Assembly: GCA_022829145.1 (NCBI GenBank)
Contig: CM040764.1
Coordinates: forward strand, 12,358,049-12,422,048
Origin: Albula goreensis
Lineage: Eukaryota; Chordata; Actinopteri; Albuliformes; Albulidae
Direction: 5' to 3'
Length of the DNA stretch: 64,000 nt
Numbering within the stretch: position 1 is the first letter of the stretch; the number at the start of each line of letters is the position of its first letter. The notes beneath the pieces are model-generated. The model worked only from the letters and a program-made list of their open reading frames with translations, did no database searches and was not told the origin of the DNA. Both the position numbers and the translations under genes were made by a program. Shown here piece after piece: positions 51,726-62,078 of this stretch.

Positions 51726-52273
51726 ATGATGTTGCTCTGTGTATGTCTTCTGTTCTCCTCAATGGTGGGTAAGTGCCAAACATTATCCTAAGCCCCAATT
51801 TTAAGATTTAACATGTAGTTGGCAAGGTTGAGATACTTCAAATAGGGTTACAATATTCACTCTCAGGACTGGTATTGTATGCAATAAATTTTATCCTGTA
51901 TCCAAGGGTGGAATTTTCCCATTTAAATTGTGTAGCTGTGGAAACTGATATTAAAAAAGTTTCCTCCTGCAGGTGACAGTTTTCAGGATGAAATTTCAGC
52001 AGTAGCGAACACAGTGCATGCTGTGGAAGGAAACAGTGTCAGGCTCTCATGCAACTACACAGCATCTGAAATCCGTTCAAGTTATTTACACTGGTATCGC
52101 CAATACCCCAGATCTGCACCTGAATTCATCATCCTCATCTTGGGAAGCGAAGATAAAGATAAAGAAAAAGACAGATTCACTGTTAAACATGATGAACAGA
52201 ACAAGCAAGTACATCTGGAGCTCTCCTCTGCTGAAGTGACAGACTCTGCACTGTACTACTGTGCCCTGAGGCC
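51726..52273 (+). CDS. TRAV: TCR alpha/delta V segment V18 (family A)
   Basis: Leader 51726-51768 (MMLLCVCLLFSSMV), 204-bp intron, V exon 51973-52273 opening GDSFQDEISAVAN. LSCNYTASEIRSS, LHWYRQYPRSAPEFIILI, DRFTVKHDEQNKQVHLELSS, end VTDSALYYCALRP. Open and in phase with a sound leader, unlike its close partner V14. Confidence 0.93.
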
Positions 52274-52312
52274 CACAGTGACAGGAAACCCATAACACCC
52301 TGTATAAAAACC
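52274..52312 (+). other. 23-type RSS of V18
   Basis: CACAGTG, 23-bp spacer, ATAAAAACC. Confidence 0.92.
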
Positions 52313-52923
52313 TGACACCACTGGAGATGAGACAATGGATGTACAGTACAACAATATCCAATCACCAAACATTAGATACACTTAAGTCAGTCTCCATATT
52401 TCACATTAATTTTATGCAATGATATTCATTATAAAATATCTCTTTTCCATTTAAGCTTTTTCCTTTAAAGTACATTTGTAGAACTTTTTTCCAGGCCACC
52501 ATATAATGCACTAGTGTCTGTGAATGAAACATGTACCCATATTTCAAATGCATTCATCTGCAATTCTTAATTCCAAAAAAAGTTGTGTCAGGTGTTTTGA
52601 GCACTGCTACTTATAAAATGATTCAGATACCTGCCTCCTCCCAGACAAAAAAAAACAAAAAAACATTTCATATAAATCCAATATTTTCCAATATTGCATC
52701 ATTCAAGAGTGGTGATGATACATCCCCATTTCTCTAAATTTTATATTTCATTATTTTACATAGCTTTATGAGTATGTAATTTGATAGTATTTAGGTTTAA
52801 TATTCACCTGTTCTTTGGTTTTGAATTGAAAGCCAATTGTTTGAATACTGCCATTTTGAGCACTGCCTGATATTGTTTTCCAGATTTTCCTTAACTGAAT
52901 TCTGTCTTCTGATGTTCAGTAAT

Positions 52924-52924
52924 T

Positions 52925-52987
<63 letters not shown>

Positions 52988-52990
52988 TTA
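52924..52990. repeat. (TTTA)n microsatellite
   Basis: About 16 tandem ATTT/TTTA units. Confidence 0.97.
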
Positions 52991-53074
52991 TTTTTTAAAA
53001 TGTATTTATTGTTTTGTTTTATATCCAAACCTATCCTCAATTTGACATCCATGGGATGTAATGGCTTTATGTGA

Positions 53075-53098
53075 CCACATGATGTCACCGTTGAACTG
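53075..53098 (+). promoter_or_regulatory. CTCF-like recurrent motif 7
   Basis: CCACATGATGTCACCGTTGA plus ACTG; about 0.4 kb upstream of V19. Confidence 0.38.
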
Positions 53099-53367
53099 TT
53101 CTCCTGTCATTGTATTTGACGACCTGAGGCTCTCTTGCACTCAGTGAAAGGTGATATTAAGAGTTAATGCAAGTGTCTTTGCTGATTTCCACCTGATGTA
53201 GTCGTAATTTTACCATCGATATGTGTATCATCCTTACAGAACTTTTATTTGTCATGAAAAATGTGTGTAGGCTAACAGAAAGGATGAAATAGGATGAAAA
53301 TACACAGATATTTGGATAAAAGCCACTTTATCTATAGTCTGGCAGGCAAACATGGTTGTTTAATTTT

Positions 53368-53490
53368 GCAAGTTCTGGCAGGAGTGAAACCCCAGGGGGA
53401 GGGTAACGCAGGTGCTACAAGAACAAAACCTCCTCACCATTGTGCTGTTGTACCTCACTGGAGAGAGAGAAAACGTACAAAGACTTCAAC
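53368..53490 (+). promoter_or_regulatory. Family B upstream block (V19)
   Basis: AGTTCTGGCAGGAGTGAAACCCC, AGGGGGAGGGTAACGC, CACTGGAGAGAGAG. Confidence 0.53.
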
Positions 53491-53997
53491 ATGACCAGCC
53501 TACAAACACACATGCTTGCCTTATTCTGTGTCATACTACTTTCCATAGGTAAGTAAATAATGTGTATGGAGAATATATTCAGTTATCATTCTGATTTACT
53601 TAAACTACTGTTTCTGACTTTGAAATTAATTTTACAATTTATTTTTTTTTCAGCTATTAACACTTAATATTTCAATTGCAACACCGTTCCTGTGTTGTTT
53701 TCTATTTCCAGATAAAATGCAAAGTGAAGATGCTGTCCATCAAAATCACACGATATTTGCAATAGAAAAGGAGAGAGTATTATTGTACTGTCAGTATGAA
53801 ACTACTGCAACTGGTTTTACTCTTTTCTGGTACATCCAGCAAGACGACAAATCACCAGAACTCTTCTACAATGAATACAGTCAAGACAATAAGAAGGGAT
53901 TCGAAGCATACCGTAACAAGTCTACCAAGACCTTTAATCTGGAGATAGCTGCAGCTGGGCTGTCTGACTCTGCCACATACTACTGTGCTCTGAGGCC
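53491..53997 (+). CDS. TRAV: TCR alpha/delta V segment V19 (family B)
   Basis: Leader 53491-53548 (MTSLQTHMLALFCVILL), 163-bp intron, V exon 53712-53997 opening DKMQSEDAVHQNHT, changed from the usual TQGDSV. LLYCQYETTATGF, LFWYIQQDDKSPELFYN, EYSQDNKKGFEAYRNKS, KTFNLEIAAAG, end ATYYCALRP. Open and in phase. The first leader codons are MTS rather than MIS. Confidence 0.92.
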
Positions 53998-54036
53998 CAC
54001 ACTGTGTGAGTCTGTTCCTCACCTCATACCAAAACC
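53998..54036 (+). other. 23-type RSS of V19
   Basis: CACACTG, 23-bp spacer, ACCAAAACC. Confidence 0.92.
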
Positions 54037-54534
54037 TCCTCCTTCTGTGCCAAGACTACTTCTAATCATTTATATCCTGTGTATTACAATAAAGTCAAAC
54101 CAAAGATCTTTGAAGTCTGCCTGCTTAAGTGAATGTGTATTTTACAGCTTCAAAAGCTCATTGTATGTCTGATACATCATTCAGTGGTTGAAGATGTAGC
54201 TTCAGGGTGGATGACATAAAGTAATAATGATGTGGTAAAACTGCAGATACAGCAGATTAAAAATCTGAGCTGGGTGATTTGGACAATTGATTCCCCAAGA
54301 GGTCTGTAATGGGCATTAGCACCCAATGGTGGACAATACCTTTCACAACACTGTTTATAAATCTTGCTCCAGTGCATTCCTTACGCGCACTGTACTGAAG
54401 ATAATACAGTAGTATTTTTGTGGTGTAAAGAAGACAATACTCTTTCACTTAAAAGTCATATTCTGTCAAATCACTTTATGTTCATTTTGAAATACATTAA
54501 CTGCAATTTTCAAAAGATTCTCTGTTAAATAACC

Positions 54535-54648
54535 CAAGAGGAGGAGCTAAATAGTCAGTGAGTGGGGGAGTTTCCTGTTAAAACTATGCAGAGGGAGTCA
54601 GAGCCGAGGACTTACTCTGTTCTAGCTGTGCATAAAATCAGTGTGTCT
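54535..54648 (+). promoter_or_regulatory. Family A upstream block (V20)
   Basis: AAGAGGAGGAGCTAAATAGTC, GGGAGTTTCC at 54566-54575, TTAAAACTATGCAGAGGGAG, GTTCTAGCTGTGC. Confidence 0.55.
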
Positions 54649-54661
54649 AACAGCCAGCATA

Positions 54662-55177
54662 ATGCTGCTCTATTTATTTCTTCTATTTTGTACAATTCTG
54701 GGTAAGAACCTTAGCTTTATAAGCCTTTCTACTGTTTCATCCAGAGCTGAAAACATTCACATTATAGCTTATGTGGCTTTTATTGCCATATTCTAGCAAT
54801 AGGATAAAAGATATTTCATATTTGTGTAAAAAAAAAAAACAGGTCATGTATGTAACTGTGCTTTTCTCTGCAGGAGAAAGTTTTGAAGATGAAATCATTC
54901 CCACAGCTAATACAGTCCATGGTTTTGTGGGTAGCACTGTGACATTGTCATGCAACTACTCTGGATCAGCACGTAATCTGCAGTGGTACAGACAATTCCC
55001 CAGATCCAAACTAGAGTTCGTCATCCTTATTGTGGAAGCAAACAAGTACATTACAGAAGCTGAGCCTCCATTTCCCCATGTTTCTGTTGAACTTGAAGAA
55101 GAAATGAAACATGTGAATCTGAAGATCTCCTCTGTTAAAGTGACAGACTCTGCATTGTACTACTGTGCCCTGCAGCC
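54662..55177 (+). CDS. TRAV: TCR alpha/delta V segment V20 (family A, divergent)
   Basis: Leader 54662-54701 (MLLYLFLLFCTIL), 172-bp intron, V exon 54874-55177 opening GESFEDEIIPTAN. LSCNYSGSARN has a short CDR1; LQWYRQFPRSKLEFVILI; then an unusual CDR2-FR3 (EAEPPFPHVSVELEEEMK) in place of DRFTVKHDK; end VTDSALYYCALQP. Open and in phase. Shares the Pro-rich FR3 type with V21. Confidence 0.92.
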
Positions 55178-55215
55178 CACAGTGAAAGGAAACCCCTATA
55201 CCCTGTACAAAAACC
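55178..55215 (+). other. 23-type RSS of V20
   Basis: CACAGTG, 22-bp spacer, ACAAAAACC. Confidence 0.95.
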
Positions 55216-55877
55216 TGGTACCAATAGCAAGTACACAGAAGTATTTGTCAGCATCAGCACTGTCCTGTAGCCATGACAAATTGCTGGAGCTAACTATCAT
55301 CAGTGAATAACTGTTAGAGGATTTTAGACCCACTCTAGACCTCTGTGACCTCTAGACACCACTCCCACAAAAAGATTAAAAGAAATATTGTATTTGTTGC
55401 ACTTTCATGTGATCAGCATATGTTCGTCAGTATGTCCTGCCAAGTGTCCTTTTCTGTTTTTATTGGTTCACTGTGTCGCTACCCATAACCCTTTGTGTTT
55501 TGCGTGTGTGTGTGTTGGTATGGGCCATTGTGGGTGTTCTGGATGGACTGGGAAGTAGGGTCCCTTCCTCTATGGTATGTTGTAAAGCTCTTCTTGGGGA
55601 CTGTGTGGAGGATACATTGTTTGCAGTGGCAAAAAATTGTTGCAAAGTGCCTTGTCCCCGAAACCCCCTCTCTGACTCATCAACAACCGTAAGACAATTT
55701 TGCCCAGCTACTGCCCTCCAAGCATCATACTGAATCTGTGATCTATTGCAGTTAGTTAGCTAAATGTCTCCAGCTAATTGTGTTTCTATGCTACATCGCT
55801 CACATTTTACACATGAATGAGTCAGAGAGTCAAAAAATTCTGGGAACAGAAGATTTGATGCTCTGTGTGTCATATGT
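55216..55877. other. Intergenic, V20-V21
   Basis: No V relic, CTCF-like motif or recognised gene. Confidence 0.45.
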
Positions 55878-55999
55878 TCAGAGGAGGAGCTATATACTCA
55901 ATGTGTAGGAGGAGCTTCCTGTATGCAGGGGGAGTCAGACTGCAGAGGGAGTCAGAGTGGAGGACTTATTCTGCTTTAGCTGTGCTTAGTCAGTGTTTC
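55878..55999 (+). promoter_or_regulatory. Family A upstream block (V21)
   Basis: TCAGAGGAGGAGCTATATACTC, variant GGAGGAGCTTCCTG, and a tandem duplication of GCAG-GGGGAGTCAGA; the TTAAAA part is missing. Confidence 0.5.
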
Positions 56000-56010
56000 A
56001 AACACCTCAC

Positions 56011-56563
56011 ATGATGTTGCTCTGTTTATTTCTTCTGTTTTCAGCAATGGTGGGTAAGTGGCACACAACATTGCTTTCACAGCAGACTTTTTAAATCCTT
56101 AACTTCTATTCACTCTTACCCACATATAAAATTTGGCTAGCTTTGATTTTGTTATGCTTAAAAAGTAGACATCTCAAGTATATTGTACATAGAATGTGTG
56201 TTCTTTGTGAAAAATTGTTCACCATAATACAAATAAAATATTTTCTTCTGCAGGAGTCAGTTTTGAAAATTCAATCCAGCCAATGAACAGCACAGTACAT
56301 GCTTCAGAGGGCAGCAGTTTAATTCTGTCATGCAACTACACCAGTGCTTCATCAGCTAACAAATATCTGCACTGGTATCGCCAATATCCCAGATCCAAAC
56401 CTGAATTTCTCCTCCTCATCTATGAAAGTGGTTCAGTACAGAATGCTACTCCTCCACATCCCCGCCTGTCTGTAACAATTAATAAAATCACTAAACATGT
56501 GAATCTGAAGATCTCCTCTGCTGAAGTGACAGACTCTGCGCTGTACTACTGTGCCCTGCAGCC
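56011..56563 (+). CDS. TRAV: TCR alpha/delta V segment V21 (family A, divergent)
   Basis: Leader 56011-56053 (MMLLCLFLLFSAMV), 200-bp intron, V exon 56254-56563 opening GVSFENSIQPMNS. LSCNYTSASSANK, LHWYRQYPRSKPEFLLLI, then NATPPHPRLSVTINKITK in FR3, end VTDSALYYCALQP. Open and in phase. N-terminal half resembles V24 (NSTV-ASEGSS) while FR3 resembles V20, which suggests exchange between genes. Confidence 0.92.
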
Positions 56564-56601
56564 CACAGTGACAGGAAACCCATACACCCTGTACAAAAAC
56601 C
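56564..56601 (+). other. 23-type RSS of V21
   Basis: CACAGTG, 22-bp spacer, ACAAAAACC. Confidence 0.95.
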
Positions 56602-57540
56602 TGACTCCACCTACAGACAGTATAGTGACACTGAGGGACAAGTTTTTGCTCTCTTCTTTTAATGTCTTTAAATTCATACACATTCGATCATATTCATGAA
56701 CTATTTTTGTCAATTTAATGGACTGATAAAACTCAATCCCCTCTTTTCTACAATTAAAGCATTGAGAGGGATGTTTTATAATGAAATAATTCTGACACTT
56801 CCATGACAAGATCAGAAAGTTTTGATTTCACTCAACATGGATACAACATACAATAATGAAGTGAGTCTCCCCAGAGAACTTGAGTTATATCAGAGATTTT
56901 GTTCATGGCTCATACCATTAAGAAGCATTCTAGTCTTCAAGCCTATATATCAAATCAAATAAAACACAACAGGTGGGGATGTTTTAAATTGATATATACC
57001 ATTCCTCAGCTCACCTAAATATTTGTTTAAATGCATAATAATTTTTTAAGTCACTTTAGTCTGAACATGTCATACATTCATCCATCACTCACTCATTCAT
57101 CCTAATCCATTGCATGTCGGTCTTCAGTTTGCCACAAGGTGGTGAAATTTTACCAAGTAAAATTTTTCACAATTTATTCTCTTCTGCTGCCATAAACTCC
57201 AACTCCACACACCAATGTTTTACAGACAGTACTACATGACAGCCATTATAATAATGTAAATTATGAAATTGCAATGGAATCTGTACCTTTTAATGGTCTA
57301 TATTTCTATGCAAGAGGCTCAAAGATTATATAGTTATTTATGGTGCAGGCATGTTTAGATTTTTATAAAGGAAAGCCCTGTAAATCACATATAAAATAAT
57401 ACCTGTCAAACATAAAACATAGCATCATGGTTGAAACGGTGTTTATGAACTAAAAGGACAAATGCACATAAAAATTGAAAAATGAAAACTCATCACTGAT
57501 CCCTGAGTAATATGATATCACGTTTTATTGTTGACTCACA
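56602..57540. other. Intergenic, V21-V22
   Basis: Holds a CTCF-like motif at 57132. Parts are similar to the V24-V25 interval (GAGAGGGATG near 56763 and 61173), showing the block duplication. Confidence 0.5.
57132..57154 (+). promoter_or_regulatory. CTCF-like recurrent motif 8
   Basis: CCACAAGGTGGTGAAATTTT; about 0.6 kb upstream of V22. Confidence 0.38.
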
Positions 57541-57745
57541 TCAACACCTCCCCTCCTCCCCCCACACCCCCAAAGTCACTTCCTCTTGTGTTCATTATGA
57601 GTAGTTAAACTGAACTGAAACAGAAGCAAGCAACGAGCTCCACATTGGAACTGCTGTTTTTCACATGCTAAAGGATTGTGTCTAATCTATTAACAAATTA
57701 CATCTGTACACATACTGCCTATTCTGTAAGTTTTGGATAGTAATT
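57541..57745 (+). promoter_or_regulatory. Family D upstream region (V22)
   Basis: C-rich stretch (CCTCCCCTCCTCCCCCCACA), then AGAAGCAAGCAACGAGCTCCACATT, which is similar to the region before V25. Confidence 0.45.
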
Positions 57746-58188
57746 ATGGACATTGGGCTGAAGATTCTACTTATAATATCTGCATATTGCCACGGTATGA
57801 TTAAATTATTTACCTCTTTCTATAATCATTTTATTTGACTCCTGATTTTTGTCACAGCTATTTTTTTTCTTTCAGGATACAGAGCTGAAGACACAGTTAC
57901 TCAGCTGAGAGAAGATGTAACTGGATTTGTAGGAGAATCCGTGACTCTCAGTTGTGATTATAGCACAAGTGATACAGCTGCACAAACATATCTCTTCTGG
58001 TACATACAGTATCCAAATGGCTTTCCTAGGTACATTCTGAGAAGGGATAATTATACAGGAGAAGATACTGCACCTGAGTTTGAGAAGAGATTTGTTGCTC
58101 ATCCCAACCAAACCACAAAAAGCATAGCTTTAACAATACAGAAGATGGAGCTGTCTGACTCTGCTGTGTATTACTGTGCTCTGAGGCC
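57746..58188 (+). CDS. TRAV: TCR alpha/delta V segment V22 (family D)
   Basis: Leader 57746-57794 (MDIGLKILLIISAYCH, donor GTATGA), 81-bp intron, V exon 57876-58188 opening GYRAEDTVTQLRED. LSCDYSTSDTAAQ, LFWYIQYPNGFPRYILRRD, FEKRFVAHPNQTTKS, LTIQKMELSDSAVYYCALRP. Open and in phase. Only intact member of family D here; V25 is its frameshifted relative. Confidence 0.93.
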
Positions 58189-58227
58189 CACAGTGACAGT
58201 GAAGTGCTCACCTCCCTTACAAAAACA
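58189..58227 (+). other. 23-type RSS of V22
   Basis: CACAGTG, 23-bp spacer, nonamer ACAAAAACA. Confidence 0.92.
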
Positions 58228-58842
58228 CTGAGTACATTCAGGTGCATTCTGTTGGAAGCAAAGCCTGTGAGACCAATGTCATACCCTGAATGAAACACAA
58301 CAGTGATGTTTTAAGTGCTTCCTGTAAGAAAAATATGCTTGTTTAAAATATTTCATATTTGTCATCAAATAATTATTCAGAAAAGCTTGAGTTATTTATT
58401 TATGGTTTGAGTAAAGTCAATAAAGTTTCAAAGGCCCCTTCCAGTCAAAATTGTCATTTTTCAGTGATTAATACAACTATTATTTGTAGCCCTGTGGGAT
58501 GACAGCAGTGTATTTGAGTCAGTTATACTGCTGACTCTCCATCTCAGAGCTCCTGTGCTCTGCCTCAGCCACAGCTACACATGCAGTGTATTCCTCCAGT
58601 GTAAAGACTGCAGGTACACCGCTTACACCTGACTTATTAGAGGCTATTACTGCAATGAGGTGACCCTATGAACATTCCAGATGGGAGGAAAATAACAATG
58701 TTCAGAATGGTAATGCATTCAATAATGTGGATGGATTCATTGGAGGGTAAATCAAGTAACACATCCAAATGTAACCTTCTCAAACCTATCTCAAAACGAC
58801 ACATTCAATGATTTTAGTTCCTTTTGTGTTCTTATCAGGGCA
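58228..58842. other. Intergenic, V22-V23
   Basis: No gene or relic; no CTCF-like motif seen. Confidence 0.45.
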
Positions 58843-58934
58843 CTATTGCCCCTCCCACTCATCCTCACAGAAAAACTAAGACACATACTCTGTCTCAGAG
58901 TCTCTCTCCTCATCAGACCTCACATCACAACAAC
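58843..58934 (+). promoter_or_regulatory. Family C upstream block (V23)
   Basis: CTATTGCCCCTCCCACTCATCCTCACAG, nearly the same as V1. Confidence 0.55.
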
Positions 58935-59352
58935 ATGCAGCTGTTTACAGGCCTGGTGTTGATGGTTTTCTTCTGTAAGTTTAGTTTCTGTAACTAGTTT
59001 TGAAGCCTTGGGTTTGTTTCTGTGAATCTTGCAAAATGTCACGAATGTCCTTTTTTATTTTAGGCTTTTCTACAGAAGAAGTCAATGTAATGAACATGAC
59101 AGAGGGACAGCAAGCCTCCATGAAATGTACCTTTGTCACTGAAAGCTCAAACAGTTATCTCTTCTTCTGGTACCGGCAGTATCCTGGGTCGTCCCCTCAG
59201 TTTATACTGTATAGAGGGGCTGGCAACCACACAGCAGATTTTGCAAAGGAACGATTTGAGTCAACTGCTGATGAAAGGAGAGGTGAAACAGTTTTGACCA
59301 TTTCAAGATTAACCCCTGAAGACACTGCCGTTTATGACTGTGCCCTTTGGAA
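58935..59352 (+). CDS. TRAV: TCR alpha/delta V segment V23 (family C)
   Basis: Leader 58935-58974 (MQLFTGLVLMVFF), 89-bp intron, V exon 59064-59352 opening CFSTEEVNVMNMTEG. MKCTFVTESSNS, FFWYRQYPGSSPQFILYRGAG, DFAKERFESTADERRG, LTISRLTPEDTAVYDCALWN. Open and in phase. The residue before the second Cys is Asp (YDC) instead of Tyr, an unusual change at a conserved position, so folding or use may be affected. Most diverged C member. Confidence 0.91.
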
Positions 59353-59390
59353 CACAGTGATGTATTCATCGAAACACTCATACAAAAACC
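59353..59390 (+). other. 23-type RSS of V23
   Basis: CACAGTG, 22-bp spacer, ACAAAAACC. Confidence 0.95.
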
Positions 59391-60325
59391 TGCTGAGCCA
59401 CAAACTCTTTGAAGATTGGCTTGATAATGAAAAAACACAAATCCTTAGCCTCAACAGGAAAATACCTATCACCATGGTATCAGTATTTCTGGATCCAGTC
59501 CAATGCATTTGTTTTGTGTTTGTTATGATGCATGCCTGTATTTCTCACTCTCTGAGGTTTATGCTCCTGTGCAGACAGCCATCCCAAAGAATGAAAGGAA
59601 ATAAACCCATGTAGCAGAACTGAAGAAATGTGGCACCAAAAGGATAAAAGGAATCTAATTCTATAAAACCATTAATGGTGTGAATCTGAATTTAAATGCA
59701 TTCATTAGTCGTGAATCATTTATGCTTGCAGTCTGAGATTAATTAACACCAGTAAATCTAGTAGCTATTCAGCTTTACATTGCCTCATCCTAGTCTGTCT
59801 TGGGGTCATTCTCTGTGTTGCACTTCTGCACAACACTGGAGCAGATACATAATATACAACCCATCATTACCGCCCCTCTGTCCTCATGCAGGATCACAGG
59901 AACAAACTGTTTCATACCAAAAAAGAATCATGATCATAATGAGCTCACATGATTCAGCTACAAAACGGCTACTGATGACAAAATTCAGTGTCCTGTATCA
60001 ATATTTTTCTTTGTGTCACTGGACATAATGTGCTCTTTATAAGGGAAGGGGACATTTCACATGCTTGGTACTTTGATCTGTGTAACAAACAATCTCTTTC
60101 TCTGAGTTCACCTTTGAAAATGGATACAGCCTCTTTAATGGGCAGGATAACTCCACTGAGTGCAGTGAGATTAATCTTCCATGTGTCTGTCATATGTTAT
60201 GGAAACCCTGATCACTTTTCTATTCAAAATGGTTGAAATCACAAGTGAATGTAGTCAAGGTATCAACACAAAATGTTCTTTTTGTGTGAAAATAAGAGGA
60301 TCTGATGCTCAGTTGTGTTTTATGT
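59391..60325. other. Intergenic, V23-V24
   Basis: No gene, relic or repeat recognised; the first part is similar to family C 3' flanks (TTTCTGGATCCAGTCCAA). Confidence 0.45.
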
Positions 60326-60430
60326 TCAGAGGAGGAGCTAAATACAGACAGTGGGGGAGTTTCCTGTGTGCAGAGAGAGTCAGAGTGGAGGACTTACTCT
60401 GTTCTAGCTGTGCTCAGAGTCAGTGTTTCT
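60326..60430 (+). promoter_or_regulatory. Family A upstream block (V24)
   Basis: TTCAGAGGAGGAGCTAAATAC, GGGAGTTTCC at 60355-60364, no TTAAAA, GAGTCAGAGTGGAGGAC. Confidence 0.53.
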
Positions 60431-60440
60431 AGCAGCTCTC

Positions 60441-60991
60441 ATGATGGTGCTCTGTGTCTTTATTCTCTTATCAGTGATGGTGGGTAAGTGTCATTCAGCA
60501 TTTCCATCTCATCCGTAGCTCAGTCTGTTTAAAGCCTTCATTTCAAAGCAGAATTATCAATCTGTACTTTACCAGTGTGCAATAACATGTTGCTGTATGT
60601 GAGCTCCAAAATGTGTTATATGAATTTTATGATTGTGTGTCCTTTGTTTTTCACCATACCACAATACAAATGAAGTATTTTCTTTTACAGGTGGCAGTTT
60701 TGAGGATTCAATCAACTCACTAAACAGCACAGTATATGCTTCAGAGGGCAGCAGTGTTATTCTGTCATGCAACTACACCACTACTTATAGCACGGGCAGT
60801 AATTATCTGCACTGGTATCGCCAATATCCCAGATCCAAACCTGAATTCATCATCCTCATCATTGAAAGCAAAGGTAATGACACAAAAGACAGGTTCACTG
60901 TTATACCTGACAAAGAGAGCAAGAATGTGCGTCTGGAGATCTCCTCTGCTGAAGTGACAGACTCTGCATTGTACTACTGTGCCCTGCAGCC
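60441..60991 (+). CDS. TRAV: TCR alpha/delta V segment V24 (family A)
   Basis: Leader 60441-60483 (MMVLCVFILLSVMV), 207-bp intron, V exon 60691-60991 opening GGSFEDSINSLNS. LSCNYTTTYSTGSN, LHWYRQYPRSKPEFIILI, DRFTVIPDKESKNVRLEISS, end VTDSALYYCALQP. Open and in phase. N-terminal half close to V21, FR3 of the common type. Confidence 0.93.
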
Positions 60992-61030
60992 CACAGTGAC
61001 AGGAAACCCATAAAACCCTGTACAAAAACC
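60992..61030 (+). other. 23-type RSS of V24
   Basis: CACAGTG, 23-bp spacer, ACAAAAACC. Confidence 0.95.
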
Positions 61031-62078
61031 TGACACCACCTGAGACAATACAATAACACTGGAGAGAACTTTTAGCTCTCTTTAATTTCTTGCAATTTAT
61101 TCATTTTCATTAATATTCATATAATATTTTTTGTAAACTGATAAAAAGCCATCTCCTTTTTTCTCCAGTTAAAATATTAAGAGGGATGCATGTAAGAAGA
61201 GAATTCTGGCATTGTCATTATAAGATCTAAAGTCTATGGGATAAAATCAAACATTTCACATTTCATGTGTATGCATGGCTAACATCATTAGCTTGCACTC
61301 AAGTCTATAAGTCTGTTGTTTAAAAATTGTCTGAGGGAGAACTTGCATTCTGCTTTTGATTTGAAAATACTCAATACTTTTAATTTGCACAATTATATTT
61401 CAGTTTCCACTGACAAGATTGAGGTGCATCTCTGTCCATAGTCACTGGACTGAATCTGCTATGATTACACCACCTCACCTGTCCTCACTGCACTGCATTT
61501 GTACAGTGTCCCACAAGATGGCGCAATTTCACCATGAATAATGATTTTCATAATTTCCTTCTCTGCTGCCATACTTCCCAACTCCACAAGCCAACACCAA
61601 ACAAGCACAATGTTATAGCCATTATTATTATATAAATTATGACAATGTGACAAAGTAATCTGTTCAGTTAATGGCCTATATTTCTATGCTAGTGGCTAAA
61701 ACCATATATAGAGCTATTTGCAGGGCATGTTCAGATTTTTCAATGGACAGCCCTGTAAATGACAGAGTCACCAAACTTTATTGATTATAAAACATAATTG
61801 CATGAATGAAACAGGATTTTTTGTGAATTAAAAGAATATACACATAAAACTGTGCTACAATTTTCTGCAACACAAAATAAATCAGTGCCATTACATAAAT
61901 GATTGGATGTTTAAATATATATCATTTAATATGACTAATTATAATTACCTGTACCTTGATCATGCATGTCTTATTTTGATGAAATGTATAGCTTATCCCA
62001 GTCATTTAAGCAATTTAAGTTCCTTGTACGCTGAATAATATGAAGATATTACATCTGAGTTAAAAGTTACACATGTCT
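61031..62078. other. Intergenic, V24-V25
   Basis: CTCF-like motif at 61511 with a second just past the end at 62079; similar to the V21-V22 interval. No gene. Confidence 0.5.
61511..61533 (+). promoter_or_regulatory. CTCF-like recurrent motif 9 (best match)
   Basis: CCACAAGATGGCGCAATTTC; its first 14 bases fit the CTCF core CCASNAGRKGGCRS, with the GGC that most other copies have changed. Confidence 0.5.

Larger units (their letters stand above)
52313..53367. other. Intergenic, V18-V19
   Basis: Holds a TTTA microsatellite and a CTCF-like motif; no gene or V relic. Confidence 0.5.
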
